Below are positions 33,866 through 44,889 of a stretch of 64,000 nucleotides of DNA, piece by piece. The stretch's first letter is position 1, and every line of letters begins with the position of its first letter. This stretch comes from Vombatus ursinus (taxonomy: Eukaryota; Chordata; Mammalia; Diprotodontia; Vombatidae), in assembly GCF_900497805.2 (NCBI RefSeq), contig NW_020947390.1, forward strand, positions 5,708,528-5,772,527, given 5' to 3'. The translations under genes and the position numbers were made by a program. Below the pieces are notes generated by a model, which was not told the origin of the DNA, made no database searches, and saw nothing but the letters and a program-made list of their open reading frames with translations.

Positions 33866-34540
33866 CATGAATGAGCCCCATAGAACAAACGCACAGGAGG
33901 ACAAACCATGAGAGGCCAGTGATCACAAACCCCCAGGAACCTTACATGGCTCCTCACTCCTTCACTTGGCCTCACACTGCATCATTCATCTCGCAAAGGA
34001 GGGACCATCTTTGATAAATTTACACTGGTATTCATCACAATACTACCCTCACCTAAATACTTTTTCTGTTCTACTCCAGGGATGGCTAGTGTTACATGGA
34101 GGATGAAACAAAACTTTGTAATCACAATACGCTGCATGACTGAATAACCCTCCTCCCCCAATTCTTCTGCAGAGTAAATAACAAAACCTGACTGAATCCC
34201 CTTCTCACTCCCCAATACACACAATTCTGGTGTAGCTTGAGAAACAAAACTCAACGCAACTACTCCATCTTTGCTTGGGCTGAATACACAACCCTCTCCA
34301 CATGGCCTCACAAATGTTGCATGCAACAGGCAACTAGGAGCTTTCTAGAGCAAATTTCCTATAGAGATAGATGTATCCCATCGGTCCATTCCAACACCTC
34401 AGAATGCTGCTAATTGACTATGAACTCTAAGGAAGCAAAAGGTCTTCCTTAGTGTGCTAATAAATTTATTTTCCTTTCAGTTTGGCTACTCACTTTATGT
34501 GACTTCCAGTAATGTGGGCCCACAAGGAGAAATTCTACAA
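33866..34540. other. Unassigned, with a 115-codon minus-strand frame
   Basis: A stop-to-stop frame on the minus strand (34326-33982) includes CGEGCVFSPSKDGVVALSFV and ends KMVPPLRDE. No ATG begins it: its first codon in the frame is TTG. I recognise no domain; length is close to what chance gives. Listed because it is the longest frame in non-repeat DNA on this side of the window. Confidence 0.25.
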
Positions 34541-34567
34541 TAGTCAGTCAGTCAGTCAGTCAGTCAT
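34541..34567. repeat. (GTCA)n microsatellite
   Basis: Six tandem units of tcag/gtca. Confidence 0.95.
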
Positions 34568-34734
34568 GATTCTCTACTGCATGAATTTGTCTTGGGCTCC
34601 CTGCCCCAGTATATTTTGCTAACAACTTAAAGTCTAAGGGAGAAAACTTTGGAAGCCAGATGGAGAAGTTTCTCTCATCCAGGAGGCAAGGTTAAGCACA
34701 GGACTTCAACTGGGTCCATGGCCACTGAAGCTGA

Positions 34735-34890
34735 ACACAGGAAACAGCAGAGCACTGAGTTCTGTATCAAAGGACCCGGGTTTGAACCCCCCTATCTGTG
34801 TTACTGAAGCAAGTCACTTAACTTGTCAAGATCCCAGTTTTCTCATGTATAAAATGAGGGTTGGATTAGATGGACTTTAAATCTAAACAA
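34735..34890 (+). repeat. MIR SINE
   Basis: Sense: cagagcactgagttctgtat, gacccgggtttgaacccccc, aagtcacttaacttgtcaag, tataaaatgagggttggatt. Confidence 0.8.
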
Positions 34891-35199
34891 AATGAAGACA
34901 ATATCCTTAGAGAATAGCTTGAATCCCAGGAAACAATAACCAGAACTTCCTATAGACAAAGAGAGTCCCACACCTAGAGACAGGCCTGTCAGGCAGGTTC
35001 TAGAGGACACTGAACATACTGAAAAACTTGGTGATCTGAATCAGCCTCATTTATGACAGCTCAAGCTTAAGCCACCCCCCAGCTTGGTGGGATTGGGCCC
35101 ACAGGAAGATAAGATCTGGAAGAATAGGGGAGCACCAAGAAAGATTTCAGCTTTGCTAACTTGAGATTGGTATTGAATACTAGGGTTGCTTTTAAAGAT

Positions 35200-35520
35200 G
35201 CCTGTAACTTTTTAACTACCCAGCAATAACTTCCTCCTAAAAATATGCATGTTTTATATATATGTATATGTGTTTGTGTGTGTGTGTATAATGAGATCTG
35301 TAACTTTTTAATTCCAGCACTAACTTGCCTCCCAAAACTATGTATATCATATTTATATATAGGGATGTATGTGTCTCTGTATGTTTTATATATATATGTA
35401 TACATATGTATACATATGTATATATATGGTGTATGTATGCACATGGTTTATATGTATATATGTATGTATAGATATATCTAAATATAGATATATACATACA
35501 TATATTTACATGTAGTGAAT
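35200..35520. repeat. 97-bp tandem duplication and TA/TATG repeat
   Basis: The block ctgtaactttttaactaccc (35202) to ttttatatatatg recurs 97 bp later as ctgtaactttttaattccag (35299) to atttatatata, followed by a TATG/TACA-rich microsatellite to 35515. Open frames up to 125 codons on both strands are made of these repeats. Confidence 0.85.
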
Positions 35521-36230
35521 AATAAAGAAAAAAACTTAAAAAAAACAAAAGGAGAGTTGTCTTTTATTTTTGGAGACAGAGGACAGTAGATAAAAAAAAA
35601 ATCAATATCTCCTCCTACCTGTGAAACTTGTGTTGAAGAATTCAGGAATAGAGAAAGAGTGATGGGAAAAGACCAGCATAGAAACCAATGGATCTGGGAG
35701 CTTGCCACTGGAAGAAAAATGGGTGTTGCCAGGATGCATCTGGCTTGTGTTAGGGGTGTGTTCATAAGATTGTTAGATTTTCAGTATAAAATGGCAAACA
35801 CTATAAATCAGGGCTTGATTTATTGTTTTGTTGATTGTCTAGACTAAAGAAAGTGGTGGGAAAAATGTTAGTAATGTAGATTAAACCTAAAAGTGTACAT
35901 TTATTTTTCAGAGAGCCTGTAACATGAGGCCCAACACACACAAGCTCTTGCTTTCTGCTCCCACTCTCCCCCAGGTTCATCAGTTCATTTTAGAGCCTGG
36001 TTCTTTAATACATTCTACCCCTCAACTTAGTTCACATACTTCGACCCTCCAGTCTATGACCTGAGCATTTCTTTTAGCTTTGATGGTCTTTGGGAAAAGA
36101 ATGCTATTTCTGTTGGAGTCCTGGGTTTCTCCTCAGTTCCAGATCAAAACTGCTGTCCTCCCTGTCACTCTAACCCTCAGTTGGCTGGGTTCTGTCCAAA
36201 GAATGGCTCTGAGCCACACCCTTCTCTTTA
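35521..36230. other. No feature recognised
   Basis: Mostly non-repetitive; A-rich tracts at 35540 and 35592. No protein pattern. Confidence 0.4.
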
Positions 36231-36234
36231 CATT

Positions 36235-36420
36235 GTAGGTAGCATGGCATAGTGTTGAAACTGGAGTTGGAAAGACCTGGGTTCAAATCCCATCTCTGCA
36301 AATAGTTTTCTGATGACTCAGTTTTCTTACTTGGAAAATGGAGATAATAACACCTATAGTCCCTAACTCAATGCTATTGTGAGAAAAATGGTTTGCAAAC
36401 TTTGAAGTGCCACATCAATG
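36235..36420 (+). repeat. MIR SINE
   Basis: Sense: gtagcatggcatagtgttga, gacctgggttcaaatcccat, ggaaaatggagataataaca, gtgagaaaaatggtttgcaa. Confidence 0.85.
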
Positions 36421-36649
36421 TGAAGTCTTTTGTTTATTGCTTTGTACTGATCATATTCTAACTTGTATTCTGTTTATCTCTATCCCATCTTTATAATGGA
36501 GTCTCATAGGGTTTCTGTGAGGCTCAAATCAGATCATGGATGTAAAAAGCTTTTCAAAGACTAAAGTTTATGTACATTCAGTCATTTTGAATCAGTTTCT
36601 TCAACAGAAATATAGAAGTTGCAAAAAAAGGATGGATTTACAAGGATAT

Positions 36650-36725
36650 TTAATGAGGTCCGTTGTGGACATGTTGAGTTTGAGCTATCCAGATGGTGAT
36701 GTCTGGAAGGCAGATGGTCACACAG
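36650..36725 (-). repeat. L2 LINE ORF2 scrap
   Basis: Antisense: gtggacatgttgagtttgag, gatgtctggaaggcagatgg, equivalent to the far end of the L2 at 22600. Confidence 0.7.
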
Positions 36726-37606
36726 GAAATAACACCAATGCTAGTAACAATAAGAATATTACACTATTATATCTAATAGGCAATTAATAAAGGCTTATGT
36801 ATAATTTTTCCTCAACATAGTATTTATGCAGATGCTTTCTACCTGGAAAGGATAATGTTGTTAAGTCAGGCAGAGAATGACAACTTCCCTCTCCTTACCT
36901 ATGGTGAGCTTAGTGTACTGTGTAAACTCTCTCGGATGCATTTTCATTGCTAGAGGAAGACGAAGCTTTTTGAAGAGGCCATATCTTTAAAACAGTGATG
37001 AATCACATAATGGTGCCAGAAATGAATGGAAGATGAAAAAAAGACATAATTTTCTTTGAGGCTAGAATTTTTCAAGTGAGGATGAGAATTGAGAACTTGA
37101 GTTTGGATGAACAACAAAAGCATTTCCAAAATCCTCATTCTTCTTTTATTTTCTTCAGGCAAATTGGGGTATTTATTTTAATAGCTTTCCAAAGTAGATA
37201 GCAAACAGCTCCCTCCACCAGGAAAGATGGAGCTCACTCAGACACGCTTAAAATCAAAGCATACTACAGACTTCATCTTAAAGTCCTCTGTCCTTATAAA
37301 TTTCTCTGATGTCCTTGGCTCTAGGCTTAGAATTCCTTTTGTCTTACAACTCAAGTCTAAACCAAGGGTCAGACTTGCTGACCTTCCTGGAAGTGACAGT
37401 TTCACTCTTTACTTTACTTTACTGTGCTTTAGGATTCTAGGAGAAGACAGTAAGCCTTTGTATACTCACATTTCTGAAGCTTTATTACTCTTTGTTAAAA
37501 AGCTTGCAGCTGCTTTGGCAATGGACTCCTGTTATACATTAAAAACAAAACAAAACAACACAAAAATTCCTGGAAAAGGCTACTATGGAAAACTATGTAA
37601 AGATAG
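36726..37606. other. No feature recognised
   Basis: The 139-codon plus frame (37227-37646) starting MELTQTRLKSKHTTDF crosses an A-rich tract and runs into the LTR end. It has no domain I recognise and is probably chance. Confidence 0.35.
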
Positions 37607-37870
37607 GGTATGTGTGCTGGTCACACCGTGCACTCTCCTCCTATAAGGAGCAGGCTGCCAGAGTCTTCAGTGCCCACCCGGATAAACACAGAGACGAGCC
37701 GATCAGGAGGTGCAAACACTCGAGATTTATTCAGAGGCCATCACAGCCACGCCAAGCAGGAAAGCAAGAGCAAGAGAGCAGGAGCAAGAGAGAGAGAGCT
37801 CCGATCTCTACTGTTCCTTAAGTACCTACTTAGCCCCTTCTCCTCAGCCCGCCTACTAGTCATTGATTGT

Positions 37871-38140
37871 AGGATCAGATACTGGAAGGGGATGTCTGGG
37901 TTTAGCGCACCAAGGGAGAGGAAGTGATGCAGGAGTCTAGGACTGGATACAGGAAGGAGACGTTTGGGGTTAGTGCATAGACAAAGGGAGAGTACGTGAC
38001 TCAGGAAGTCAGGCCCAGATACCGGGTGGATGCGTCTGGGGTCAGTGCTACACAAAGGGAAAGTACGTGACCCAGGAAGTCAGGAAGGAGACGTCTGGGG
38101 TTGACGTTGTACCTAGGGAGGGGACTAGACAAAGGGAACT
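37871..38140 (-). repeat. LTR tandem array A, ~71 bp x 3.5-4
   Basis: Units start at about 37871, 37939, 38011 and 38082 (the last partial). Each holds versions of aggaaggagacgtctggggt and aaagggagagtacgtgac. Lies in the proximal U3, where retroviral enhancers commonly repeat. Confidence 0.85.
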
Positions 38141-38161
38141 CATTCTCTGCCATCCCACTCC

Positions 38162-38425
38162 CACGTGGCACAGCCCCCTGCCTCAGGAGCACATGCTCCG
38201 GCTGCTTCCTTGTATCCTGTTCCTTCTCCAGCTTATTACAGCTCCACATAGCACTGCCCACTGCCTTGGGAGCGTGAGCTCTGGTTACTTCTCCATATCG
38301 AGTTCCCATCCCAGTTCACCACAACTCCACCTAGCACAGCCCCTGCCTTGGGAGCGTGAGCTCCGGTTACTTCCTAATATCTTGTTCCTACCCCATCTTG
38401 CCACAACTTTCACATGGCAGTAGCC
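38162..38425 (-). repeat. LTR tandem array B, ~83 bp x 3.2
   Basis: Units start at about 38162, 38246, 38328 and 38411 (partial). Each holds versions of tgccttgggagcgtgagctc and ggttacttc...tcttgttcc. Distal U3. Confidence 0.85.
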
Positions 38426-38479
38426 AACATCAGACAATCCCTCACAGGTGTGGACTTCATGAGTGTGGGAAAATGGAAA

Positions 38480-38790
38480 TCTTTAAAGGCTGGCATCCAG
38501 GAGACATGGATTCTAGTCCCCTCTGTACATTTTATGTTGTTCATTTGGGCTAATCAGTGAAGCATTTTATGCTTCAGTTTCCTTCTCTCTCAGATGGGGT
38601 TAATAATACATGCCTTTCCTTTCCCAACTGGGTTGTGAAAGGGGACATATTGTATTGGCAAGAATAATGGATCTGGGTTTAGGAAACCCAGATTCATATT
38701 CTTGCTCTGAAACCACCTGTGTGATCATGGGCAAATCTTTGAGCCTCAGCCAACCAACTTATAAGTTAAATGAAATCGTTAATTATAATA
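38480..38790 (+). repeat. Two MIR SINE remnants
   Basis: Sense pieces at 38480-38645 (gacatggattctagtcccct, cttcagtttccttctctctc) and 38650-38790 (ataatggatctgggtttagg, gtgtgatcatgggcaaatct). A TA-rich tract follows at 38790-38830. Confidence 0.65.
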
Positions 38791-38834
38791 TTAATTATCT
38801 ATATCTATACCTAGATCTAGACCTCTCTAGCTAT

Positions 38835-39468
38835 ATCTAGATGATGTTGGATCTTCATCCTTGTCATGTTCCACTTACTGAGGATATTCCCCAGGGATCT
38901 ATTCTGAGTCCTTTTCTCTTTATCTTATTTTCACTGGTGATCTCATTGGTTCCCCTAGTTAAATGATCATCTCTCAGCATATGATTCCCAGATCTATGTA
39001 TCCAACTTTTGTCTCTCCTCTAAGATCCAGTCTTGTATCACTAACTGTCTATCAGTCGTTTCCAACTGGATGTCCAGGATGAATCTCAAACTTAACATAT
39101 TCAAACTTTCCCTGCTTCCAAATTTTTCAACTACTGTTGATAATATTTCCATCTTCCAGTCTCCTAGGCTCCCAATTCAGAATCCTCCTCTACTCTTCAC
39201 TCTTACTCATCCCACATATCCAATCAGTTGCCAAATATTGATAATTCTATCTTCACAATATCCTTTGAATCTCTCCCCTTCCTTTGACTTATTGTAGTTC
39301 AAGTCCTTACCACCTTTCACCTGGACTTTTGCAATAGCTTTCTAATTAGTCTCCTTGCCTCATCTCACTGCACACCAATCCATCTTCTACTCAAGTGCAA
39401 AACTAATTTTCCCAAAGTGGAAAGGCTAATCATTTCATACTTCCCTTCCCACACTCAAAATATTGTTT
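38835..39468 (+). repeat. L2 LINE ORF2, part 1
   Basis: Sense L2 with ORF2 text upstream of the usual tail: attccccagggatctattct (the PQGS-like reverse-transcriptase motif), ccttttctctttatc, tgattcccagatctatgtat, ccaactggatgtccaggatg, cacctggacttttgcaatag. Frame is broken. Interrupted by a SINE. Confidence 0.88.
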
Positions 39469-39469
39469 T

Positions 39470-39725
39470 GTTGTTCAGTTGTTTTTCAGTCAAATCCAAC
39501 TCTTTGGGATCTCATCAGAGTTTTCTTGGCAAAAATATTGGAGTGGTTTGCCATTTCCTTTTCCATCTCATTTTATAGATGGGGAAACTGAGGCAAGCAG
39601 GGGTAAATGACTTGCCCAGGGTCACACAGCCAGTAAGTGACTAAGGCCAGATTTGAACTCTGGAAGATGAGTCTTTCTTACTACAGGCATAGTACTCTAT
39701 CCACTGTGCTACCTAACTGCTCCAA
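39470..39725 (-). repeat. Marsupial MIR-related SINE, long-tailed type
   Basis: Antisense, near full length: gttgttcagttgtttttcag, gttttcttggcaaaaatatt, gatggggaaactgaggcaag, ctatccactgtgctacctaa. Splits the L2. Confidence 0.92.
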
Positions 39726-39727
39726 TA

Positions 39728-40060
39728 AACCATAATGGCCCTCTATTACTTCCAGGATTGAATATAAAGCTCTCTGTTTGGTATTTAAGGGTCTTTACAA
39801 CTTGGGTCCTTTCTACCTTCCCAATATTCCCATGCTTTACTTCCTTGCAAGTAATTTGCCATCTTTCTGTGTCTTTGCGCTAGTCGTCTCCCATGTCTAG
39901 AATCATTTCTCTTCATCTCTGCCTCTTGACACCCTTGGCTTCTCTCAAGACTCATCTCAAATGTCACTTCCTTGAGAATGTTTTCCTGATTCCTCTCCTC
40001 TTCAGCCATTTAAGCCTTCACCTTTAAGGTTACTTTCTTTCTACTCTATGTCTACCTTGT
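39728..40060 (+). repeat. L2 LINE, part 2
   Basis: Continues: atggccctctattacttcca, acaacttgggtcctttctac, ctcatctcaaatgtcacttc. Truncated by the SINE at 40066. Confidence 0.85.
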
Positions 40061-40065
40061 GTGTA

Positions 40066-40490
40066 TGGGGTATTCAGGGAGAACTAGCATCTCAGGTGTG
40101 AGGGGCTGCCAAGCCTTTGGTGTCCACCTTTCACCCAACTCACCTGTGGCTCCAACAAGGGTAGCATGTATAGTGGTCACACCTTAGTAAAACCATCTCA
40201 GCTGATGGGCCAAACCAGGTTGAGAGTAACTGACGGGCCTCAAACCCATCAGTGAATTAGGGGGATCTCTACCCCAAGCAGGTGGAGACTTCCCCTTGTG
40301 GAATGGGAGGAAGAGAACAATTTGTTCCAACATCAATGAAGGCAGCTAAAGCAGGTACAGTGGAGTGTTTAGAGCTTGGTAGACGCTGAAGATGCTGAGA
40401 TATCCACTGCATCCTGAAACATCACCAGTCACTCTGACTTTTGTCTTACCACTAGACTTTGGTGACTCTGGAAGAAAGAATGAGATTCAA
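40066..40490 (-). repeat. Long form of the gaagaggacc SINE
   Basis: Antisense: gggtattcagggagaactag, ttggtgtccacctttcaccc, catgtatagtggtcacacct, aacccatcagtgaattaggg, ggaagaaagaatgag. It pairs with 51115-51670 but lacks that copy's first ~110 bp. Confidence 0.78.
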
Positions 40491-40649
40491 GTGCTCAGTT
40501 TATTCTAAGTTCTTGGGGTCATGACTGTTGGTGGATATGGAGGGATAGAAGGAATGACTCAAGTCTCTTAATGCCTCTAACCTTCAATTGCCTCTGTAAA
40601 ATGAGGTCCATAACAGCTTGACATCTTGAAGATATGGGGAAGGATCAAA

Positions 40650-40872
40650 TGACCTTTTGAGGCTTTTTATAGTATTGTTATTGTGTTGTTTTCAATCATT
40701 TTTGACTTTTCATGACTCCATTTGGAGTTTTCTTGGCAAAGATTCTGGAGTGGTACCATTTTCTTTTCCAGATCATTTTATAGATGAGGAAACTGAGGCA
40801 AACACAGCTAGTAAGTGACTGAGCCCAGATTTGAACTCCAGGTCCAGCACTGTATCCACTACACCATTTAGC
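40650..40872 (-). repeat. Marsupial MIR-related SINE, long-tailed type
   Basis: Antisense: gtgttgttttcaatcatttt, ggagttttcttggcaaagat, gatgaggaaactgaggcaaa, ctgtatccactacaccattt. Confidence 0.9.
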
Positions 40873-41745
40873 AATATCTTTAATTCAATATATGTGTGTT
40901 TCTATGTCTATAGAGACTTCTTGTTTTTCTCTCAAAAGTCAAGTAGGTTTCTTCTGTTTAGCCTCAGAGACAAATGAGCAAATAGTGGAAGTTATATGAC
41001 AAATGTAGTGTGTGGTACTTGTTATATGTGTTCACAGGAGTCTGTCCAGTGTGGTTTACAGGGAGAAATGAAGAGAAAACTTCAGAGTTTCCTCCTTTGA
41101 TTCCTGCCATGCAGCAAGCAGGAGAATGGGGCCATGAGACTGGCTGTTCCGTGCTACTCAGAGAAGAGGTGCTGAGCTAGAATTATATCTATCCATCCCT
41201 CTTAAATATTGTTAGTCTAGGAGAATTTTTTTTGTTCAAGTCACTCTCCTGATTACTATTGCTTTAATGGATAAGGAAGGCTTCGAGCTTTATGTCCAAA
41301 GACTTAACTCTTTTCCCACCAAATTTCAGTGTCACAAAGATGAATTTATCCAAGCCAATAGTAAATATATGTCAGAAAAACTATACAGATTAGACTAATA
41401 CACAGAGTGAATGAGTTATCCTATTGGAAGTAAGATTTGTTAGCTCAACGCTAAGGGAGAGAGGGGATTCCAGATCTCTCCAAAGGAAAGCTACCTGAGG
41501 GACTGGCTACTCTAAGTGCCAACTACTTACTCGAGTCTTTATTTCCTTTCAGGAACTTCTCTCTTAAAAGAATCTGGAACTTAGTCTTCTCTCTAGAAAC
41601 TAGGCAAGAAGAACACGGATCTTGTCTTTCCCAATCTCTTACCATCTCTATCCCTCATGCAGGCATGGAGCATCTAGTAATCATTCTCCACCAAGGAGAA
41701 GAACCTCATTCAAGTGACCTTGAGCCATAAGTTATAGAAGGAAAC
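40873..41745. other. No feature recognised
   Basis: Non-repetitive with short random frames only. Confidence 0.4.
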
Positions 41746-41749
41746 ATGT

Positions 41750-41942
41750 CCTAGGCATTAAAGCTGTCCCCAAATAGGATGAGCTTCCATGGGAAGTATT
41801 GGGTTCTTCTTCACTGCAGTCATCAAGAATAGTGGAATGACCCTTTATTACATATGCTGTAGAAGGCATTTCTGCTCAGATATGTTTTAGATAAGATGAC
41901 CTCTCAGGTTCCTTTCATACCTGAGATTATATGATTCTTACA
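41750..41942 (+). repeat. L3/CR1 LINE 3' fragment
   Basis: Sense: gctgtccccaaataggatga, tcatcaagaatagtggaatg, atatgttttagataagatga, cctgagattatatgattctt. Confidence 0.7.
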
Positions 41943-43235
41943 AAGTACCGTAAGCCCACACTGTTATAAAAAGCTGTCCGGCAATGATATGTTTCCATAA
42001 AGTTTTGCTTGGAGGATGCTCCATACTGTTCATTTATTAGATCTTCAGATTCAAATTCTCATTTGGGAATCTTCTTCAAACCACCTTTAAAAAATCCCCT
42101 CTTCACAAAAATCCCCCATTATCTTATTTTCAAGGAATTTATGTATTTCTTAATGATTAGAATTCTTCCCTGGAGACTCCACTAGAACATTGATGACCCT
42201 TCTAGCACCATGAGTATACAATTACTCAAATATGATCATGGCAACAGTTCGCTTTCCAAAGATCAGCCTAGCCAAGGCTTACCAACTCTAAGATCAGCCC
42301 ACCTCCTTTTTTCATAGTACATTTCTTTGATGATGCCCTTCATGCTATTTCTGATGTGTAATTCTTTTTTCATGATGTACTGTAACCTATTTACCTACAC
42401 TCTATCTTTCTCCATTGCTCTTTGGGTGACCTGAGACTTTAATGCTTTGGTGACAGTAATTCATGGAAGTGTATTACATATATTTTATGTAATATATTGT
42501 CACACGAGTCATCAAACATTACTACTATACCTCACTTCCTTTATCCCATATTGAAGGGTCTAAATGAATCTTTCTAGTGTGGTTGGCATAAATTGTTTGT
42601 CTGCTGTTTAAAGTAGAGAAAGAAAAAAGCAGTAACACTCTTTTGTAAAAACTGATAATGTAGACACTGTTAAAATGTCTATTGGAAAAATACATTTGTC
42701 CCTGCAGATAAAAAAGGGATATTTCCATCATTTATAATGGGCCAGAACCATATAATAGTAAGGAGTGATTTGGGGACCTTTTTTGTTTTCTTCCTAGCAT
42801 TACCTTTGTGGGTGGGGTGGGGGTGGTGATGCTTTATAAAGACACTTCAATCCTTCTTCTCTTCATAGTTTCCTGAGATGTTCTTGGATTCCTCACTCCG
42901 TAGATTTCAACTACAGGTGATATATATTTCACAGTGAAACTAATTTGCTTACTTTTCCTTGTAAGAGTTTTAAATTAGACCCAAATGTCTTCATTTAGAT
43001 GGGGAGAAAAGCAGTTTCTCACAATTTTTTTGTTTATCTTGATATAATAACCAAGATGGTAAGTCTTGTTCAGATAAGGTTTAATTGGGAAAAATTTTTG
43101 CTCAGGTGTGGTTTTGACAATCACTGAAATGGTATCTTCTTGAATATTGAAAACAACATTCCCCAGAGAGCCCAGAATCCTGATTAAAAACTTTTAAAAG
43201 CAAGCAAAGACAACAAAACAAAATCATCATAGTAA
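41943..43235. other. Repeat-free stretch, no gene seen
   Basis: About 1.3 kb without a recognised family. A TA-rich palindromic patch sits at 42470-42505. The 68-codon minus frame (42731-42525) is unremarkable. Confidence 0.4.
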
Positions 43236-43239
43236 AACC

Positions 43240-43415
43240 CAGAATTATGGAAGCTCAGAATCTCTAAGATGGAAAAGAACTCAAAGGTCACCTGGTCAAA
43301 ATGGCACCTGACCAAGAATCCCCTTTCTAGCTTATCTAATAAGTGGCTATCCAGCCTCTGCTTAAAGGCCTCCAGTGATGAAGAATTCCCTCCCTATCAA
43401 GGCAGCTCCTTTTGC
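43240..43415 (-). repeat. L3/CR1 LINE fragment
   Basis: Antisense: gtggctatccagcctctgct, taaaggcctccagtgatgaa, tatcaaggcagctccttttg. Confidence 0.75.
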
Positions 43416-43570
43416 TCACCCCAAATTACTTTGTATTTACTTTTATATGTTGTATATTTATTTAACTGTGTACATGCTATTTCTCCCTAGTGGATTGTAA
43501 GCTCCTGGAAGGTATGGACTATTTTGGTTTTGTAGGCATACAATAAATGCTTGTTTTGTTGAATTGCATT
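43416..43570 (+). repeat. L2 LINE 3' end
   Basis: Sense: aaattactttgtatttactt, agtggattgtaagctcctgg, cataca-ataaatgcttgttttg. 43571-44140 beyond it is unassigned. Confidence 0.8.
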
Positions 43571-44144
43571 TTACATATATTTCTAATGCTAGAATGATTT
43601 GGTTCACAAACAGCTGAAATCTGCCCCCTCTTTCACCAATTTAACAATAGAATCTAGGATTTCTTAGTAGGCCACTATGAACAGTCTGAAGATGCTGCTG
43701 CAGCATTGCTTTTAGAGGAGACAATTTGGAAAAACAAGCCGACAAAACCAAACAACTTTGGGAGCTTGAGCTATTGTCCTATTTCCCACCTTTTCACTGG
43801 CAAACTTCTCAAATAAATGATCTTTGCTCATATTCTCTGTAGCCTCATTACCCACTCTCTTAAGTTTTCTAACACCATAATTACTACCGAAACGATAACC
43901 TGTTTGCTAAATCCAATGGCCTTTTCTCAGTCCCATATCCTCTATAACAAGAGCTCCAATTAGGGATTTTGGACCCAGGGTCAAGTATCAAAAACATATT
44001 TGGGGTAAGCTGCATGAATTAGTCCCTGAAAAGAGGAAGTAAAACTATTATGTGGAGGTCAGAGCAGGGTGGGGGCAGAGAAGAGCTTCATTCCAACCCT
44101 GTCATATAGTAACTTCTTATTTTAAATAATTGACCTTGATCACT

Positions 44145-44400
44145 AGATCATAAGTGCTTAGCATAGTGCCTTACACATATAAATGTTAGCATTATATGAA
44201 TGTTAGCTGTTGTTGCTATGATTATTATTAAAATAACAGGGTTGTAGAATCCTACATCTAGAGCTAGAAGTGACTTTAGAAAAAGTTTAGCCTAACCCTC
44301 TCATTTTATAGATGAGGAAACAAATCCATGAGGGTAAGTGATTTTGCCTAAGGTTACAAGCTAGTAAGTATCAGAAGAATGATTTAAACCCAGTCCCTCT
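44145..44400. repeat. MIR remnants, sense tip then antisense copy
   Basis: 44145-44215: agtgcttagcatagtgcctt (sense MIR end). 44240-44400: antisense tctagagctagaagtgactt, tcattttatagatgaggaaa, ggttacaagctagtaagtat. 44401-44685 shows nothing certain. Confidence 0.7.
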
Positions 44401-44689
44401 GTTGTTTCTGGGCTACTGAAGGATATCAAGTATCATTAGGACCTCTAAAGTTGGTGTCTTGAGCCAAAGCATGTTGACCCACCCTAGTTATGGCTCTGTC
44501 TACATACATTCTGCAGCTTTAGATGTCAACCTTTCTAATGGATTTTTTTTTTAATTCCCGAGATTACATGATCCTGTTCCTGGCCCTCTGAACCTAACAC
44601 TGAGCCTTCTCTGGTTGCTTTAGTGGGTCCCCTTTTTCTTGCTGTCTCCTAAATATGGTTGTTTTTTAAGGATTAATCTTTTTTTCTTT

Positions 44690-44885
44690 ACACCCTCATA
44701 GGTACAAAAATCCCTTGACTATAACTATTACATCTATACAGATGTCTCTATTTCTAGTTTTTACCTCTCCTAGATTCCAAATTGTCTTAAAATTGTCTAT
44801 TACATGTTCACACTGGGATATTCCTGTATACCTCAAGTTCAATGTGTCTAAAACTAAACTCATTTTCTTTCCAATATACCAATAC
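44690..44885 (+). repeat. L2 LINE ORF2 fragment
   Basis: Sense: tacatctatacagatgtctc, cctcaagttcaatgtgtcta, aaactaaactcattttcttt, matching the L2 ORF2 3' half. L2 resumes at 45490. Confidence 0.7.
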
Positions 44886-44889
44886 ACTT

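Larger units (their letters stand above)
37613..38446 (-). mobile_element. Solitary LTR, class II-like (fossil)
   Basis: GC-richer and CpG-richer than its surroundings. On the minus strand it begins TGTGAGGGATTG and ends CCAGCACA, flanked by ggtatg (37607-37612) and ggtgtg (38447-38452), a probable 6-bp duplication. The polyadenylation signal AATAAA lies at 37731-37726 on the minus strand. U3 has two tandem arrays (separate entries). The TGTG/CACA ends and 6-bp duplication suit a betaretrovirus-like (class II) ERV. No internal genes. Retained CpGs suggest it is younger than most repeats here. Frames of 100-118 codons inside it come from the arrays. Confidence 0.7.

Noticed and set aside
35067-35548. 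Frames of 103-125 codons on the minus strand
   Set aside because: Composed of TATG/TACA microsatellite and a 97-bp tandem duplication.
37227-37646. 139-codon frame as a possible gene
   Set aside because: Crosses an A/AAAC-rich tract and continues into the LTR end; no recognised family.
38001-38423. Overlapping 102-118 codon frames on both strands
   Set aside because: They lie within the U3 tandem arrays of a solitary LTR and come from the repeat unit and higher GC content.
37613-38446. CpG island promoter of a host gene
   Set aside because: The GC rise is bounded by LTR ends with a target duplication and explained by U3 arrays; no exon follows.
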